64,000 bases of DNA from Corynebacterium rouxii (GCF_902702935.1 NZ_LR738855.1:1860001-1924000), one strand, 5' to 3'; counted from the first letter of the stretch, positions 44,056-55,863 are shown. The notes: generated from the letters alone by a model not told the origin. Program-made: numbers and translations.

Positions 44056-44746
44056 GTAAAGCCACCACAGTCAATGAGCTAGGAGCTACTTCTGTAAAAC
44101 CAGCATCGATTACATGAACAGCACCCACCTGCTCTGCTGCCTTACGGAACACATCAGGCTCAACTTCCCGCACACTCAGGCGGTAGCCTTGGCCTGCCCA
44201 ACGCTCAACCCACTCAAAAGGTTGCGCTGCGGCAAGAAGCATCGACCCATGCCCAACTTGGGCTGCCGTCTTTCCTACAGACATACCCAAACTGCGGTCC
44301 ACATACAACACCGGCCCCTCAGCGGGATCGGCAGGCGAATCGAAAGGAATATCGGTATGAGAAATCTGCAGTTTCTTCAACAACGGATCCACCGAATCCA
44401 CAGGCCCTGGCACAAAAGCGCGAGCCTCTGCAGAACCAGACACCGAGGAAACCCCAGGAAGCGTCGTCACGCGCTCCCAAGCAGCGTTTCTGCCACGGCG
44501 CGCCACCTTCCGAATGCGATGGTCGTACCATTGCTGCAACCGGTTGCCATACCACTCATCCGTCACCGATTCCTCACTCAAACAACACGCAACAACCGCC
44601 TGGGCTGCAGCCTGCAGAATCTCGGAACGCGCAGGAGGATCATTTTTCGGAATATGCAACGCGATCTGCATGGCCTGAACAGTAGGATTGTCTTCCGTCA
44701 GCGACATCGACCGCAGACGATCATAGGCAATACGTAGGTTACTCAT
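44039..44746 (-). CDS. Peptidyl-tRNA hydrolase, Pth2-type domain
   Basis: A 235-residue protein. A helical N-terminal part of about 125 residues precedes a PTH2 domain with LGMSVGKTAAQVGHGSMLLA, the signature of that fold, and a C-terminal strand-rich end (VIDAGFTEVAPSSLTVVAL). ATG 44746 overlaps the serB stop by eight bases, so the two are probably translated together. Longer frame to 44893 lies inside serB and is rejected. Confidence 0.8.
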   Translation of the reverse strand: MSNLRIAYDRLRSMSLTEDNPTVQAMQIALHIPKNDPPARSEILQAAAQAVVACCLSEESVTDEWYGNRLQQWYDHRIRKVARRGRNAAWERVTTLPGVSSVSGSAEARAFVPGPVDSVDPLLKKLQISHTDIPFDSPADPAEGPVLYVDRSLGMSVGKTAAQVGHGSMLLAAAQPFEWVERWAGQGYRLSVREVEPDVFRKAAEQVGAVHVIDAGFTEVAPSSLTVVALPTPLF

Positions 44747-46022
44747 GCGGTTCCAAAGGCACGCGACGAGACTTCCCATCAGCGTCGATCTCATCACGGG
44801 TAATACCCAACATGTAAAGAACCTCGTCCAGGAACGGAGTATTGACCGAGGTGTCAGCGATTTCTCGCAACGCTGGTTTGGCATTAAACGCAATGCCCAT
44901 GCCGGCTGCTGAAATCATGTCAATATCATTCGCACCATCACCGACAGCGACAGTCTGATACATCCGAAGCCCAGAATCCCCAGCAAACTCACGCAAAAAC
45001 TCTGCCTTAGCCGCACGGTCCACGACCTTGCCGATCACGCGGCCCGTCAGCTTGCCATCCACAATCTCCAACGTGTTAGCGCGAATATAATCAAGATCCA
45101 AGTCCTGAGCAAGATCTTCCAAAACTTGGATAAACCCACCCGAGACCACAGCTGTCTTATAACCCAAACGCTTAAGAGTGCGGATCGTCGTGCGCGCACC
45201 AGGAGTGAGCTCGATGTCGCGGGCAACTTCGTCGATAACAGAAGCGTCCAGCCCAGCCAAAGTCTTCACACGCTCGCGCAAAGACTCCTCAAAATCAAGC
45301 TCCCCGCGCATCGCACGCTCGGTGACCGCCGCAACTTCTTCCTCCCTGCCAGCATGCGCAGCCAACATCTCAATGACCTCGCCAGTAATCAAAGTGGAGT
45401 CACAATCGAAACACACCAAGCGCTTCGAACGGCGCTGCAAACCAGCACGCTCGATCACGATGTCAACACCGAGCTCAGTGGTAAGTGCAGCCAATGCCTT
45501 TCGCAATGGTTCCGCCGCACCAGGGGCAGGATCTGCAACCGTCACTCGCAACTCGAGACCAGTCACTGGATAATCTGAAATTCCACGAATGCCATCAATG
45601 TTGGCACCAAAATCAGCCATTGTTTGGCCAATCTTCCAAATGTCCTCGGCACCTACCGGATTACCCAAGATCACTACCACATGCGTCGAACGAGGACGCG
45701 AAACCTCGGTATGGGATTCTACGGACAGGGAAACAGATTGACCATGCACGCTCAAAGTGTCACGCAAACCCTGCTCAACAGAGTCAATCATGTCGGGTTT
45801 AATACCGGCATACACTGCAATACTTAAAAACCCACGGAACTTAGACTGTTCCACGTCGAGGATCTGCACACCGTTCACAGAAAGAACTCGGAAAGTTGCA
45901 GCAGTAACACCATGGCGGTCTGCGCCAGTCACCGTAATAACAACTGGGGTGAGGTCTTGGCGCAGCGGAACTGAAGTTATTGGAAAAGTCACGTCGCTAT
46001 TGTCGCATGAGCTGTGACTCAT
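44739..46022 (-). CDS. serB: Phosphoserine phosphatase with ACT domains
   Basis: A 427-residue HAD enzyme for the last step of serine biosynthesis. Two N-terminal ACT-like domains (about 25-105 and 112-190) suggest serine feedback. HAD motif I is DCDST with Asp206 and Asp208; motif III/IV is VGDGANDIDM. Terminator of the next gene upstream lies 35 bp before the start. Confidence 0.95.
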   Translation of the reverse strand: MSHSSCDNSDVTFPITSVPLRQDLTPVVITVTGADRHGVTAATFRVLSVNGVQILDVEQSKFRGFLSIAVYAGIKPDMIDSVEQGLRDTLSVHGQSVSLSVESHTEVSRPRSTHVVVILGNPVGAEDIWKIGQTMADFGANIDGIRGISDYPVTGLELRVTVADPAPGAAEPLRKALAALTTELGVDIVIERAGLQRRSKRLVCFDCDSTLITGEVIEMLAAHAGREEEVAAVTERAMRGELDFEESLRERVKTLAGLDASVIDEVARDIELTPGARTTIRTLKRLGYKTAVVSGGFIQVLEDLAQDLDLDYIRANTLEIVDGKLTGRVIGKVVDRAAKAEFLREFAGDSGLRMYQTVAVGDGANDIDMISAAGMGIAFNAKPALREIADTSVNTPFLDEVLYMLGITRDEIDADGKSRRVPLEPHE

Positions 46023-46053
46023 ATCCCATCGTCACCCCTGTACTGGGTAGCAC

Positions 46054-46088
46054 AAAAACGAGGACCTAGGAAAACCTAGGTCCTCGTT
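46054..46088 (-). terminator. Terminator of ctaD
   Basis: AACGAGGACCTAGG (46057-46070) pairs with CCTAGGTCCTCGTT (46075-46088) around AAAA; on the minus strand a TTTTTG tail follows. Confidence 0.88.
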
Positions 46089-46128
46089 CAAAGTCAGAAA
46101 GCGATCAGTTTATCGCTTGTTCACTGGC

Positions 46129-47823
46129 TCAGTGGTGTCCAATGTGAGCCTCGCGGCGCATGCGCTCCACCATGTGTGGGTAGTGCAGCTCGAAAGCAGG
46201 ACGCTCAGAGCGGATGCGTGGCAGCGACGTGAAGTTGTGGCGTGGAGGAGGGCAAGAAGTTGCCCACTCCAAAGAGTTGCCGTAACCCCATGGGTCGTCT
46301 ACGGTCACGATCTCACCGTAACGGTAGGACTTGAACACGTTCCAGATGAATGGGATAACCGAGACACCAAGCAAGAAGGAGAACACGGTAGAAATCTGGT
46401 TCAAGGTGGTGAATCCGTCAGACTCGAGGTAGTCAGCGTAACGACGTGGCATGCCCTCGTTACCAACCCAGTGCTGAACCAAGAAGGTGCCGTGGAAGCC
46501 AACGAAGGTGATCCAGAAGTGGATCTTGCCCAGACGCTCATCGAGCATGCGGCCGGTCATCTTCGGGAACCAGAAGTACACACCAGCGTAGGAAGCGAAT
46601 ACCACGGTACCGAAGAGGGTGTAGTGGAAGTGTGCAACCACAAAGTAGGTGTCAGAGATGTGGAAGTCCAGTGGTGGGGATGCCAGCATAATACCGGTCA
46701 AGCCACCGAAGAGGAACGTCACCAAGAAGCCCATGGTCCACGTCATTGGGGTCTCCCAAGAGATGTGACCGCGCCACATGGTGCCCAACCAGTTGAAGAA
46801 CTTCACACCGGTAGGAACCGAGATGAGGAACGTCATGAAGGAGAAGAATGGCAACAGGATTGCGCCGGTAACGAACATGTGGTGAGCCCACACAGCCATG
46901 GAGAGCATACCGATCGACAAGGTTGCGAAAACCAGGCCGATGTAGCCGAACATTGGCTTACGAGCGAACACTGGGATGACCTCGGAAACGATACCGAAGA
47001 ATGGCAGTGCAAGGACGTACACCTCTGGGTGGCCGAAGAACCAGAAGAGGTGCTGCCACAGGATGGCACCGCCGTTGCCTGGATCGTAGATGTGGCCGCC
47101 GAGCTTACGGTCGTACATAACGCCCAAAGCTGCTGCGGTGAGCAGTGGGAAGATCAGAAGAACGATGACGGAAGCAACGAAGATGTTCCAGCAGAAGATT
47201 GGCATACGGAACATGGTCATACCTGGTGCACGCATGCACAGGATGGTGGTGATCATGTTCACGGCGGAAGCAATGGTACCCACACCAGTTGCGCCCACAC
47301 CGATGATCCAGAAGTCGCCGCCCACGCCTGGGGAGTGGATGGAGTCAGCCAAAGGCAGGTACATCGTCCAGCCGAAGTCTGCCGCACCACCTGGGGTGAG
47401 GAAGCCTGCCAGCATTGCGACGACGCCAATCTGTGTGATCCAGAAGCCGAAAGCGTTCAGACGTGGGAATGCCACGTCAGGTGCGCCGATCTGCAATGGC
47501 AGAACATAGTTAGAAAAGCCCCACACGACTGGCGTACCAAAGGCCAGCAGCATGATGGTTCCGTGAAGGGTGAACAGCTGGTTGAACTGCTCATTAGACA
47601 GGAACTGAAGTCCTGGACTGAAGAGCTCGGCACGAATAAGCAGAGCCATCAGACCACCAACGAAGAACCACACGAAGGACATGACGATGTACATCATGCC
47701 CAGCAGCTTGTGGTCAGTTGTGGTCAGCATCTTCCACGCCAGCGTTCCCTTGCGGGCACCACCGGTTGGTGCGGGCCTTGTTGGCTCGGCATAATTTTCG
47801 AGCCTCGGCGCCACAGCGGTCAT
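46129..47823 (-). CDS. ctaD: Cytochrome c oxidase (aa3) subunit I
   Basis: A 564-residue haem-copper oxidase subunit with about twelve membrane helices. Haem and copper ligands are visible in [33 protein letters not shown] (Cu-B His plus cross-linked Tyr) and [17 protein letters not shown] precedes ATG 47823. Catalyses oxygen reduction coupled to proton pumping. The 362 bp upstream hold no gene. Confidence 0.97.
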   Translation of the reverse strand: MTAVAPRLENYAEPTRPAPTGGARKGTLAWKMLTTTDHKLLGMMYIVMSFVWFFVGGLMALLIRAELFSPGLQFLSNEQFNQLFTLHGTIMLLAFGTPVVWGFSNYVLPLQIGAPDVAFPRLNAFGFWITQIGVVAMLAGFLTPGGAADFGWTMYLPLADSIHSPGVGGDFWIIGVGATGVGTIASAVNMITTILCMRAPGMTMFRMPIFCWNIFVASVIVLLIFPLLTAAALGVMYDRKLGGHIYDPGNGGAILWQHLFWFFGHPEVYVLALPFFGIVSEVIPVFARKPMFGYIGLVFATLSIGMLSMAVWAHHMFVTGAILLPFFSFMTFLISVPTGVKFFNWLGTMWRGHISWETPMTWTMGFLVTFLFGGLTGIMLASPPLDFHISDTYFVVAHFHYTLFGTVVFASYAGVYFWFPKMTGRMLDERLGKIHFWITFVGFHGTFLVQHWVGNEGMPRRYADYLESDGFTTLNQISTVFSFLLGVSVIPFIWNVFKSYRYGEIVTVDDPWGYGNSLEWATSCPPPRHNFTSLPRIRSERPAFELHYPHMVERMRREAHIGHH

Positions 47824-48139
47824 ACGATCCTCCTGACTTGTGGGTACCCCATACCACGGCGGGTATGAGGTGACCAGATTTACACTGTGACATCTTATGG
47901 CAGGCTATGGCACTAATCCAGCCACTACCCTAGAACCACGTTTCACACCATTAACATTGCAAAGTGTGATCCAGCAGTCAGGGAGACGTCGCAACGCCTT
48001 TGTACTGGAGTTTCCTCCGAGATAATCCAATTCAGGTGACTGTCGCCACATTTTTTGGGCAAAAAGTCAATTTTTTAGGGCGATAGAATGCGACCCCGAC
48101 TTCACCCCCACCCGCGATCAACCTAAAGGTTGAACAAAG
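47824..48139. other. Gene-free stretch between ctaD and nrdF
   Basis: No open frame with coding character. It must contain the ctaD promoter. An inverted pair TTTCACAC (47941-47948) and GTGTGATC (47965-47972) is present, spaced too widely for a standard CRP/GlxR box. Confidence 0.4.
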
Positions 48140-48178
48140 AAAACCGCTGTGCAACTAAATTAGTTGCACAGCGGTTTT
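48140..48178 (-). terminator. Terminator of nrdF
   Basis: AAAACCGCTGTGCAACTAA (48140-48158) pairs with TTAGTTGCACAGCGGTTTT (48160-48178), with T and A runs on the ends. Confidence 0.88.
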
Positions 48179-48185
48179 CATGAAA

Positions 48186-49178
<993 letters not shown>

Positions 49179-49231
49179 TTACACACTCCTTTTTTGGCAA
49201 GTCTTTTTGAGCTTACACCACAACCCCAAAA

Positions 49232-49247
49232 TGTGATCTTTAACACA
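49232..49247. promoter_or_regulatory. Candidate CRP/GlxR-type site between nrdF and ftn
   Basis: TGTGATCTTTAACACA resembles the GlxR consensus TGTGANNTANNTCACA with two deviations. It lies 60 bp before nrdF on the minus strand and 237 bp before ftn. Only a sequence match. Confidence 0.35.
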
Positions 49248-49483
49248 TCAAACAGAACGGGGTTTGGTTTGGCTATGTTTATTGGTGATTGATTTTCAAT
49301 TGCAGCAAAACGTGGTAAATCTCACCACGACAGGTCACTCAACCAGCCCACTTAGACAAACGCTAAGCAATTATTCAAGCTGAAAAATTTTTAGTTAAGC
49401 AAGGGCATCCAAACTCAAAAACCCTAGTTATGCTGGGCTATCTTAAGCTGACAGTTCCTTATTGGACTTTTAACATCAATAGC

Positions 49484-49969
49484 ATGAGCATCAATGAGAA
49501 GCTGACAGCAGCACTAAACGACCAAATCACCGCCGAGTTGGAAGCCTCCATGGTTTACCTCCAGCTCTCCTACATCTTGGATGATCTTTCCTTGACCGGA
49601 ATGAGCAGCTGGATGAAGAAGCAACACCTGGAAGAACTTGATCACGCCGCAGCATTTTCCAAGCACCTTCTGAACCGCGACTACCGTCCACAGATCGGCG
49701 ACATCGCACCTCCAAAGCTTGATGCTGCAACCGCTATCGAAGCATTTGAGGCATCCCTTGCTCACGAGCAGAAGATTACCAGCATGATCCGCGAACTTGC
49801 AGATCTTTCCATGTCTGTGAAGGACCACGATTCCCGTCCACTGATCGATAGCTTCCTGCAAGAGCAGATTGAAGAAGAAGCAACCGTGAAGGAAATCCTC
49901 GATCGCCTGCGTATGGCAGACACCGGAACCGGCCTATTGCGCATGGACGCCGAACTGGGAGAGCGTTAA
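49484..49969 (+). CDS. ftn: Ferritin
   Basis: A 161-residue four-helix ferritin storing iron as ferric mineral. Ferroxidase ligands: Glu in QITAELEASMVYLQLSY, ExxH in KQHLEELDHAAAF, and Glu/Gln in FLQEQIEEEATV. ATG 49484 gives the standard length; the frame to 49430 is upstream sequence. Transcribed towards nrdE, ending at a shared terminator. Confidence 0.94.
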   Translation: MSINEKLTAALNDQITAELEASMVYLQLSYILDDLSLTGMSSWMKKQHLEELDHAAAFSKHLLNRDYRPQIGDIAPPKLDAATAIEAFEASLAHEQKITSMIRELADLSMSVKDHDSRPLIDSFLQEQIEEEATVKEILDRLRMADTGTGLLRMDAELGER

Positions 49970-49994
49970 TCCCCTCCCCCAGCTAGCTTCTACG

Positions 49995-50020
49995 AAAATC
50001 CCCCGTGAGGGGGATTTTTT
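49995..50020. terminator. Bidirectional terminator between ftn and nrdE
   Basis: ATCCCCC (49998-50004), loop GTGA, GGGGGAT (50009-50015), with A run before and T run after. It overlaps the nrdE stop codon. Confidence 0.85.
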
Positions 50021-52178
50021 ATAGCATGCAGGACACGCACCCCTCGACCTCGGTGCCCTCAAGGGCAACTTGGCGTAGACGGATGTAATACAAGGACTTA
50101 ATTCCCTTGCGCCATGCGTAGATCTGCGCGCGGTTGATGTCACGGGTAGTCACGTTGTCCTTGAAGAACAGCGTCAACGAAAGTCCCTGGTCAACATACT
50201 TGGTTGCTACCGCGTAGGTGTCGATAACTTTTTCAAAGCCGATCTCGTAGGCATCTTGGTAGTACTCCAAGTTGTCGTTATCCATGTGTGGCGCTGGATA
50301 GTACACACGACCAATCTTGCCTTCCTTACGGATCTCGATGCGAGAAGCGATCGGGTGAATCGACGAGGTGGAGTTGTTGATGTACGAGATCGAACCGGTC
50401 GGAGGCACAGCCTGCAGGTAACGGTTGAACAAACCGTCCTTCATGACCAACTGCTTGAGCTCTTCCCAGTCTTGCGCTGTTGGCACAACAATGGTGGAGT
50501 TCTCAAATAGCTCTTGAACCTTAGCGGTCTTAGGCGCAAAATCGGCGGGGTCGAAGCGATCAAAGTAGCTGCCATCAGCGTACTCGGATGTTTCAAAGCC
50601 CTCGAAACGCTGGCCACGCTCGACAGCGATCTTGTGCGACGCACGCAGGCACTGGTACAAAACAGCCGCGAAGTAGGCGTTGGTAAAGTCCAATCCTTCT
50701 TCAGAACCGTAGAAGATGTGCTCACGCCCCAAGTAACCATGCAGGTTCATTTGACCCAGGCCAATGGCATGAGCTGCGTCGTTGCCCTTCTTAATGGACG
50801 GCACCGAATCGATGGAGGTCTGCTCGGAGACAGCGGTCAAGCCACGAATTGCGGTTTCCACGGTCTTAGCAAAGTCGGCGGAATCCATGGCCATGGCGAT
50901 GTTCATAGAGCCAAGGTTGCAGGAAATGTCCTCGCCAACGTGTTCGTAGGTGAGGTCGGCGTTAAGAACTGATGGCGAGTTGACCTGCAGGATCTCCGAA
51001 CACAGGTTGGACATGTTAATCCGGCCTTCGATGGGGTTGGCGCGGTTAACGGTGTCCTCGAACATAATGTACGGGTAGCCGGACTCAAACTGGATCTCTG
51101 CGATGGTCTGGAAGAACGAACGCGCATTGATCTTGGTCTTGCGGATGCGAGGATCTTCGACCATGTCAGCGTAGAGATCGGTGACAGAGATATCTGCGAA
51201 TGGCTTTCCGTAGACGCGCTCAACGTCATAGGGGCTAAACAGATACATGTCTTCGTTGCGCTTGGCCAGCTCAAAGGTGATGTCCGGGATCACGATGCCC
51301 AACGACAGCGTCTTAATGCGGATCTTCTCATCGGCATTTTCGCGCTTGGTATCCAAGAAGCTCAAGATGTCGGGGTGGTGTGCGTTGAGGTACACAGCAC
51401 CTGCGCCTTGGCGGGCACCGAGCTGGTTTGCGTAAGAGAAGGAGTCTTCGAGCAGCTTCATCACGGGGATAACGCCGGAAGACTGGTTCTCGATCTTCTT
51501 GATCGGCGCACCGGATTCACGCAGGTTGCTCAGTAGCAAAGCCACGCCGCCGCCGCGCTTAGAAAGCTGTAGTGCGGAGTTAATGGAACGTCCGATCGAT
51601 TCCATGTTGTCTTCGATACGCAACAGGAAGCAGGATACCGGCTCGCCGCGCTGGGCCTTACCGGAGTTGAGGAAGGTCGGGGTTGCCGGCTGGAAACGTC
51701 CGGTCATGATCTCGTCAACGAGGTTACGAGCCAGCTCGATGGAACCGTCGGCAAGCGTTAGCGCCACCATGCACACGCGATCCTCGAAGCGTTCGAGGTA
51801 GCGTCGACCGTCGAAGGTTTTGAGTGTGTACGAGGTGTAGTACTTGTAGGCACCCAAGAATGACTTGAAGCGGAACTTATGCGCATAGGCCTGTTTGAAT
51901 AGGTCTTTGATGTCCGCAAAGGAGTACTTGTCCAGTACTTCGGGCTCGTAGTAGTTGTTTTCTACGAGGTATTCGATCTTTTCTTCTAGATCGTGGAAGA
52001 ACACCGTGTTCTGGTTGACATGCTGCAAGAAGAACTGGTTGGCCGCTTCGCGGTCTTTATCAAATTGGATTCGTCCGTTTGCGTCATAAAGGTTCAACAG
52101 TGCGTTCAGTGCGTGGTAGTCGAGTTGCTCAGAGCGGGATACTGGCTCAGCAACGTGCCTTCCCATAGATTGATTCAC
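50019..52178 (-). CDS. nrdE: Ribonucleotide reductase class Ib, large subunit
   Basis: A 719-residue alpha subunit. Signatures: a region around [22 protein letters not shown] (active-site Cys), the NLCSEI segment (Cys with substrate binding), two Tyr near the end (radical path), and the C-terminal CVSC that receives electrons from NrdH. GTG 52178 follows AAGGA at eight bases. Third gene of nrdHIE. Confidence 0.97.
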   Translation of the reverse strand: MNQSMGRHVAEPVSRSEQLDYHALNALLNLYDANGRIQFDKDREAANQFFLQHVNQNTVFFHDLEEKIEYLVENNYYEPEVLDKYSFADIKDLFKQAYAHKFRFKSFLGAYKYYTSYTLKTFDGRRYLERFEDRVCMVALTLADGSIELARNLVDEIMTGRFQPATPTFLNSGKAQRGEPVSCFLLRIEDNMESIGRSINSALQLSKRGGGVALLLSNLRESGAPIKKIENQSSGVIPVMKLLEDSFSYANQLGARQGAGAVYLNAHHPDILSFLDTKRENADEKIRIKTLSLGIVIPDITFELAKRNEDMYLFSPYDVERVYGKPFADISVTDLYADMVEDPRIRKTKINARSFFQTIAEIQFESGYPYIMFEDTVNRANPIEGRINMSNLCSEILQVNSPSVLNADLTYEHVGEDISCNLGSMNIAMAMDSADFAKTVETAIRGLTAVSEQTSIDSVPSIKKGNDAAHAIGLGQMNLHGYLGREHIFYGSEEGLDFTNAYFAAVLYQCLRASHKIAVERGQRFEGFETSEYADGSYFDRFDPADFAPKTAKVQELFENSTIVVPTAQDWEELKQLVMKDGLFNRYLQAVPPTGSISYINNSTSSIHPIASRIEIRKEGKIGRVYYPAPHMDNDNLEYYQDAYEIGFEKVIDTYAVATKYVDQGLSLTLFFKDNVTTRDINRAQIYAWRKGIKSLYYIRLRQVALEGTEVEGCVSCML

Positions 52179-52226
52179 GAGACAAATCCTTACAAGATTG
52201 CTTGATGGATAGGGGAAAATATTCAG

Positions 52227-52652
52227 TTACTTTTCAAGACCTAGTGCCGCTGCGTTTTCTCGCAGACCGTCGCGCACTAGCCTTACATCTTCATCGTTGC
52301 CCATGAGTTCAAATCGATACACATAGGGTACCGAACATTTCTGCGAAATCACATCCCCAGCTTTACCAAAGTCAAGGCCAAAGTTGGAGTTTCCGCCCGA
52401 GATGACCGCGCGGATAAAACTGCGATTATGTTCGTTGTTCAGGAATTTAATCACCTGAACTGGTACTGGCTTTGTGTTGTTTCCGCTTATCGACGCTCCC
52501 CCGCCGTACGTTGGGCACACAAGAACGTAGGGTTCGTCGACACGCAGCGGGGTGTCAGTCCTAGTGAGGGGGATGCGCTGGGACGGAAATCCCAGTTTCT
52601 CTACAAACCTTTTGGTGTTTTCAGTAGCCGAAGAGAAATAGACAATCAGCAT
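52227..52652 (-). CDS. nrdI: NrdI flavodoxin-like protein
   Basis: A 141-residue flavoprotein that generates the oxidant for assembling the NrdF manganese-tyrosyl cofactor. N-terminal [18 protein letters not shown] is the FMN phosphate loop; CPTYGGG and SGGNSNFG are the other FMN loops. ATG 52652 chosen with AGGAAGGG upstream; the longer frame to 52706 is not needed. Confidence 0.95.
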   Translation of the reverse strand: MLIVYFSSATENTKRFVEKLGFPSQRIPLTRTDTPLRVDEPYVLVCPTYGGGASISGNNTKPVPVQVIKFLNNEHNRSFIRAVISGGNSNFGLDFGKAGDVISQKCSVPYVYRFELMGNDEDVRLVRDGLRENAAALGLEK

Positions 52653-52745
52653 TTCGCCGATATCCCTTCCTTTATATAGACATAAGGAAAGCCGCCGACG
52701 GAACAACCCAGTTGCTGCCGTGGCGGCACAAAGTGATGTGTGGCG

Positions 52746-52979
52746 CTACGCTACCTGTGCCGCCAAGGAACTGATGCGCTCAGGACGGAAGCCTGACCAG
52801 TGTTCGCCGTTTGCTTCAACGACAGGTGCCTGCAGATACCCGAGCCCCATGACGTAGTCGCGGGCCTGATCGTCAACGCTGATATCTACGAGGGTGTAAT
52901 CCAATCCGGCTCGGTCGAGAGCCTTTTTGGTTGCGTTGCACTGGACGCAAGCTGGCTTGGTATACACGGTGATAGACAT
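52746..52979 (-). CDS. nrdH: Glutaredoxin-like NrdH
   Basis: A 77-residue redoxin with active-site CVQC (Cys11, Cys14), TYKP-type start VYTKPAC and the WSGFRPE end that distinguishes NrdH from glutaredoxin and lets thioredoxin reductase reduce it. First gene of nrdHIE. Confidence 0.95.
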   Translation of the reverse strand: MSITVYTKPACVQCNATKKALDRAGLDYTLVDISVDDQARDYVMGLGYLQAPVVEANGEHWSGFRPERISSLAAQVA

Positions 52980-53053
52980 AGCGCAAACTTCCTATTTCTT
53001 AACAAATTATGAGATTACCGAGGGAACGAGATTACTCTCGGCGACATGAAAAG

Positions 53054-53101
53054 ACACTATACTTTGTGGTACTTTTCCGCAACCGGCACAATATCTAGTA
53101 T
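53054..53101. promoter_or_regulatory. Two NrdR boxes upstream of nrdHIE
   Basis: ACACTATACTTTGTGG (53054-53069) and GCACAATATCTAGTAT (53086-53101) each match the NrdR consensus ACACAATATATTGTGT at about 13 of 16 positions. Starts are 32 bp apart, three helical turns, the usual NrdR spacing. The first overlaps a -10-like TATAGT on the minus strand. The remainder of 52980-53281 shows no gene. Confidence 0.75.
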
Positions 53102-53281
53102 CCCTGTTTAACAAACCCCCAGCAACCACGTGCGCAGGACCCCTACATGTTGAGGTTGGACCCAGCGAGGGTCAAAACGAGCCGTTTCACATATGCCCAG
53201 CTCACCCAAAACACATCCGCATAAGCCCAGCACGGACGTTATCAGATTGTTATATTGGCGTTGCTGATAGGATCAGGACAC

Positions 53282-54154
53282 GTGGACCACCGGCAAACAT
53301 TCCTCTCTCGCTACGACACCGCGGCATGCAAAGCAGCACATGAAATCATCAGCTGCTACTCCACCAGCTTCGGCCTAGCCACAAAACTCTTGCGTGGCCG
53401 CATCCGCACGGACATCAGCAACCTCTACGCCATGGTGCGCATCGCCGACGAAATCGTCGACGGCACAGCACACATGGCAGGCCTAGACCCCCACGCCATC
53501 TCCCAGCTGCTCGACGATTATGAAGCAGCCGTCCTCGCCGCCCCCGCGCAACGATTCCACGCCGACCCCGTCCTCCACGCTTGGGCGCTAAGCGCTAGGC
53601 GCTGCAAATTCAAAACTGAACAAATCCAGGCATTTTTCGCCTCCATGCGCAACGACCTGCACAAGCACACCTACGAAGCAGCCGAGTTCAACGAATACGT
53701 CTACGGCTCCGCCGAGGTCATAGGCCTTATGTGCTTGGACGCCTTCCTCGTAGAACAGCACCCCCGCCCCCACGAGCGCACCCTGATGGAACACGGAGCC
53801 CGCAGCCTCGGAGCAGCCTTCCAAAAAATCAACTTCTTGCGCGACCTCGAAGAAGACACCCACGTACTCGGACGCAACTATTTCCCCCAGCTCACCGGCG
53901 AGCTTACCGACGCCACCAAGGCGCTCCTCGTCGCCGACATCCGCACCGACCTTGCCGCCGCCTACCGCTGTATCCCACTCTTGCCTTTCGACGCCCGTGT
54001 CGGTGTCCAAGCAGCCGCAGACCTGTTTACAGCCCTAACCGACCGTATCCACCAAGCCTCCGCTGTCGAAGTCACCCACACTCGGATCCGTATCCCCAAA
54101 GCCCAAAAAATCGCCATCATCACCCAAGCCCCCTGGAGAGCATTACATGGCTAA
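53282..54154 (+). CDS. crtB: Phytoene/squalene synthase family protein
   Basis: A 290-residue prenyl synthase condensing two prenyl diphosphates, first carotenoid step. Aspartate-rich motifs DEIVD (56-60) and a second one in FLRDLEEDTHVLGRNYFP bind Mg-diphosphate. I take GTG 53282 with AGGA upstream; a TTG start at 53255 is possible. It overlaps crtI by eight bases. Confidence 0.88.
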   Translation: MDHRQTFLSRYDTAACKAAHEIISCYSTSFGLATKLLRGRIRTDISNLYAMVRIADEIVDGTAHMAGLDPHAISQLLDDYEAAVLAAPAQRFHADPVLHAWALSARRCKFKTEQIQAFFASMRNDLHKHTYEAAEFNEYVYGSAEVIGLMCLDAFLVEQHPRPHERTLMEHGARSLGAAFQKINFLRDLEEDTHVLGRNYFPQLTGELTDATKALLVADIRTDLAAAYRCIPLLPFDARVGVQAAADLFTALTDRIHQASAVEVTHTRIRIPKAQKIAIITQAPWRALHG

Positions 54155-55672
54155 ACACGCAATTGTTATTGGCGCCGGTGTCGCAGGTCTTGCCACCGCC
54201 GGACTCCTTGCACGCGAGGGCTACCACGTGCGCGTCTTTGAAAAACTCGACGCCCCTGGCGGCCGCGCCGGCCAACTCATCGACAGCGGCTTCCGTTGGG
54301 ACACCGGCCCCTCCTGGTACCTCATGCCCGAAGCCTACGACCGCTTCTTTGAGCTCATGGGCACCACCACCGAGCAGGCCTACGAACTTGTCGATCTCCA
54401 CCCCGCCTATCGGCTCTTTCCCGAAGGATCCCCAGCAATCGACGTGGATAGTGGCGTGGGAAACGTCGCAACGCTTTTCGACGCCCTCGACCCCGGCGCC
54501 GGCAAAAAAATACGACGCTACCTACGCGACGCTTCCACGGTGTACCACCTCTCCCTGCGTTACTTCCTCTACACCACCTTTAGCAACCCACGCGACTTCC
54601 TGCGTGCCGACATCCTTCGCCGCCTCCCCTACCTCGCACGACTCTTAAGCAGCTCACTTGATACCTGGGTACGCAACCGATTCCACCACCCCATCCTGCG
54701 ACAAATACTGAGCTACCCCGCAGTCTTCCTATCCACCCAACCCACCCAAGCGCCCGCGCTCTACTCCCTCATGAGCCACACCGACCTCGTCGAAGGCGTG
54801 CGCTACCCCGCGGTGGATTCGCTGCGATCATGTCTGCCATCGAAAAAATCGACCGCGACGCCGGCGTGGAGTTCTACTACCAACACGAAGTCACCGACAT
54901 CACCATCGAATCCGGTCGCGCCTGCGGAATCACCGCCACCGGCCCCCACGGCACCTCCACTTTCGACGCCGACGTAGTTGTTTCCACAGCCGACCTCCAC
55001 CACACCGAAACCCACCTGCTACCGCCCCACCTGCGCAGCTACCCCGAAGACTACTGGCACAAACGCAACCCAGGCCTCGGCACTGTCCTCATCATGCTCG
55101 GCGTACGCGGACAGCTTCCCGAACTCGCTCACCACAATCTGCTGTTCAGCAAAGACTGGGACCCCGATTTCGCCGCCGTCTATTCTGGCCCTCACTCCTC
55201 CCGACCACTCGATGCGTCCCGCTCCATCTACATTTCCAAAACCTCCGCAACCGACCACGACGCCGCCCCCGAGAGACACGAAAACCTCTTCATCCTCGTG
55301 CCCGTCCCCGCCAACGACGCCATCGGCCACGGCAACACCTACCACCGCACCGCCTCCCCACGAGTCGAAGAAATCACCCGCGCAACAATCGCACAGATCG
55401 CCACATGGACCGGTATCAGCGACCTCGCCGAGCGCATAGTGGTAACCAAAACAATTGGGCCCGCCGACTTTTCCGAGCGCTACCACGCATGGTCTAGCGG
55501 CGCTATCGGACCGGCACATACCCTTATGCAATCCGCGTTCTTCCGAGGCAAAAACATGTCATCGAAAGTCAAAGGCCTCTACTACGCTGGCGGCACCACC
55601 GTACCCGGTGTCGGTGTGCCCATGTGCTTGATCTCCGCAGAAAACGTGATCGCACGAATCAAAGAAGCATAG
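54147..55672 (+). pseudogene. crtI: Phytoene desaturase, one-base frameshift
   Basis: The first frame (54147 to about 54812) has the FAD loop VIGAGVAGLATAGLLAREGY. After CTACCCCGCG the gene needs GGT GGA TTC, giving the family pattern YPAGGF, but reads GGTGGATTC one G short. The rest continues in the next frame from about 54813 to TAG 55672, with FYYQHEV, DADVVVSTADLHHTE and the C-terminal YYAGGTTVPGVGVPM motif. Without correction, translation ends at 54977. It is a fresh mutation or a sequencing error in a GC run. Confidence 0.85.
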
Positions 55673-55694
55673 GATCTTTTGCAGAGATAACAAA

Positions 55695-55724
55695 AAAGAC
55701 CGTCACCTCTCGGTGACGGTCTTT
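55695..55724. terminator. Bidirectional terminator between crtI and rpmJ
   Basis: AAAGACCGTCACC pairs with GGTGACGGTCTTT around TCTC, with an A run before and T residues after. Confidence 0.88.
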
Positions 55725-55740
55725 GAAGTTATAACACGAA

Positions 55741-55863
55741 TTAGCCCTGACGAGCCTTGAAACGTGGGTCTTTCTTGTTGATCACATAGACCTTGCCGCG
55801 ACGACGCACAACCTGAGCGCCCGGCTTGTTCTTCAGCGACCGAAGGGACTTACGGACCTTCAT
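55741..55863 (-). CDS. rpmJ: Ribosomal protein L36, cysteine-free type
   Basis: A 40-residue L36 beginning [11 protein letters not shown] and ending KARQG; AGGAG precedes ATG 55863. The classic L36 has a zinc knuckle with three Cys and one His; this copy has none ([18 protein letters not shown]), so it is the zinc-independent form. In several bacteria such copies are repressed by Zur, but I see no obvious Zur box here. Confidence 0.95.
   Translation of the reverse strand: MKVRKSLRSLKNKPGAQVVRRRGKVYVINKKDPRFKARQG

Noticed and set aside
46117..47868. Open frame of 583 codons on the plus strand opposite ctaD
   Set aside because: A shadow of ctaD with an improbable His/Glu/Trp-rich composition.
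49390..49440. DtxR-like box before ferritin
   Set aside because: The best match around TTAGTTAAGCAAGG agrees at only about half of the 19 positions.
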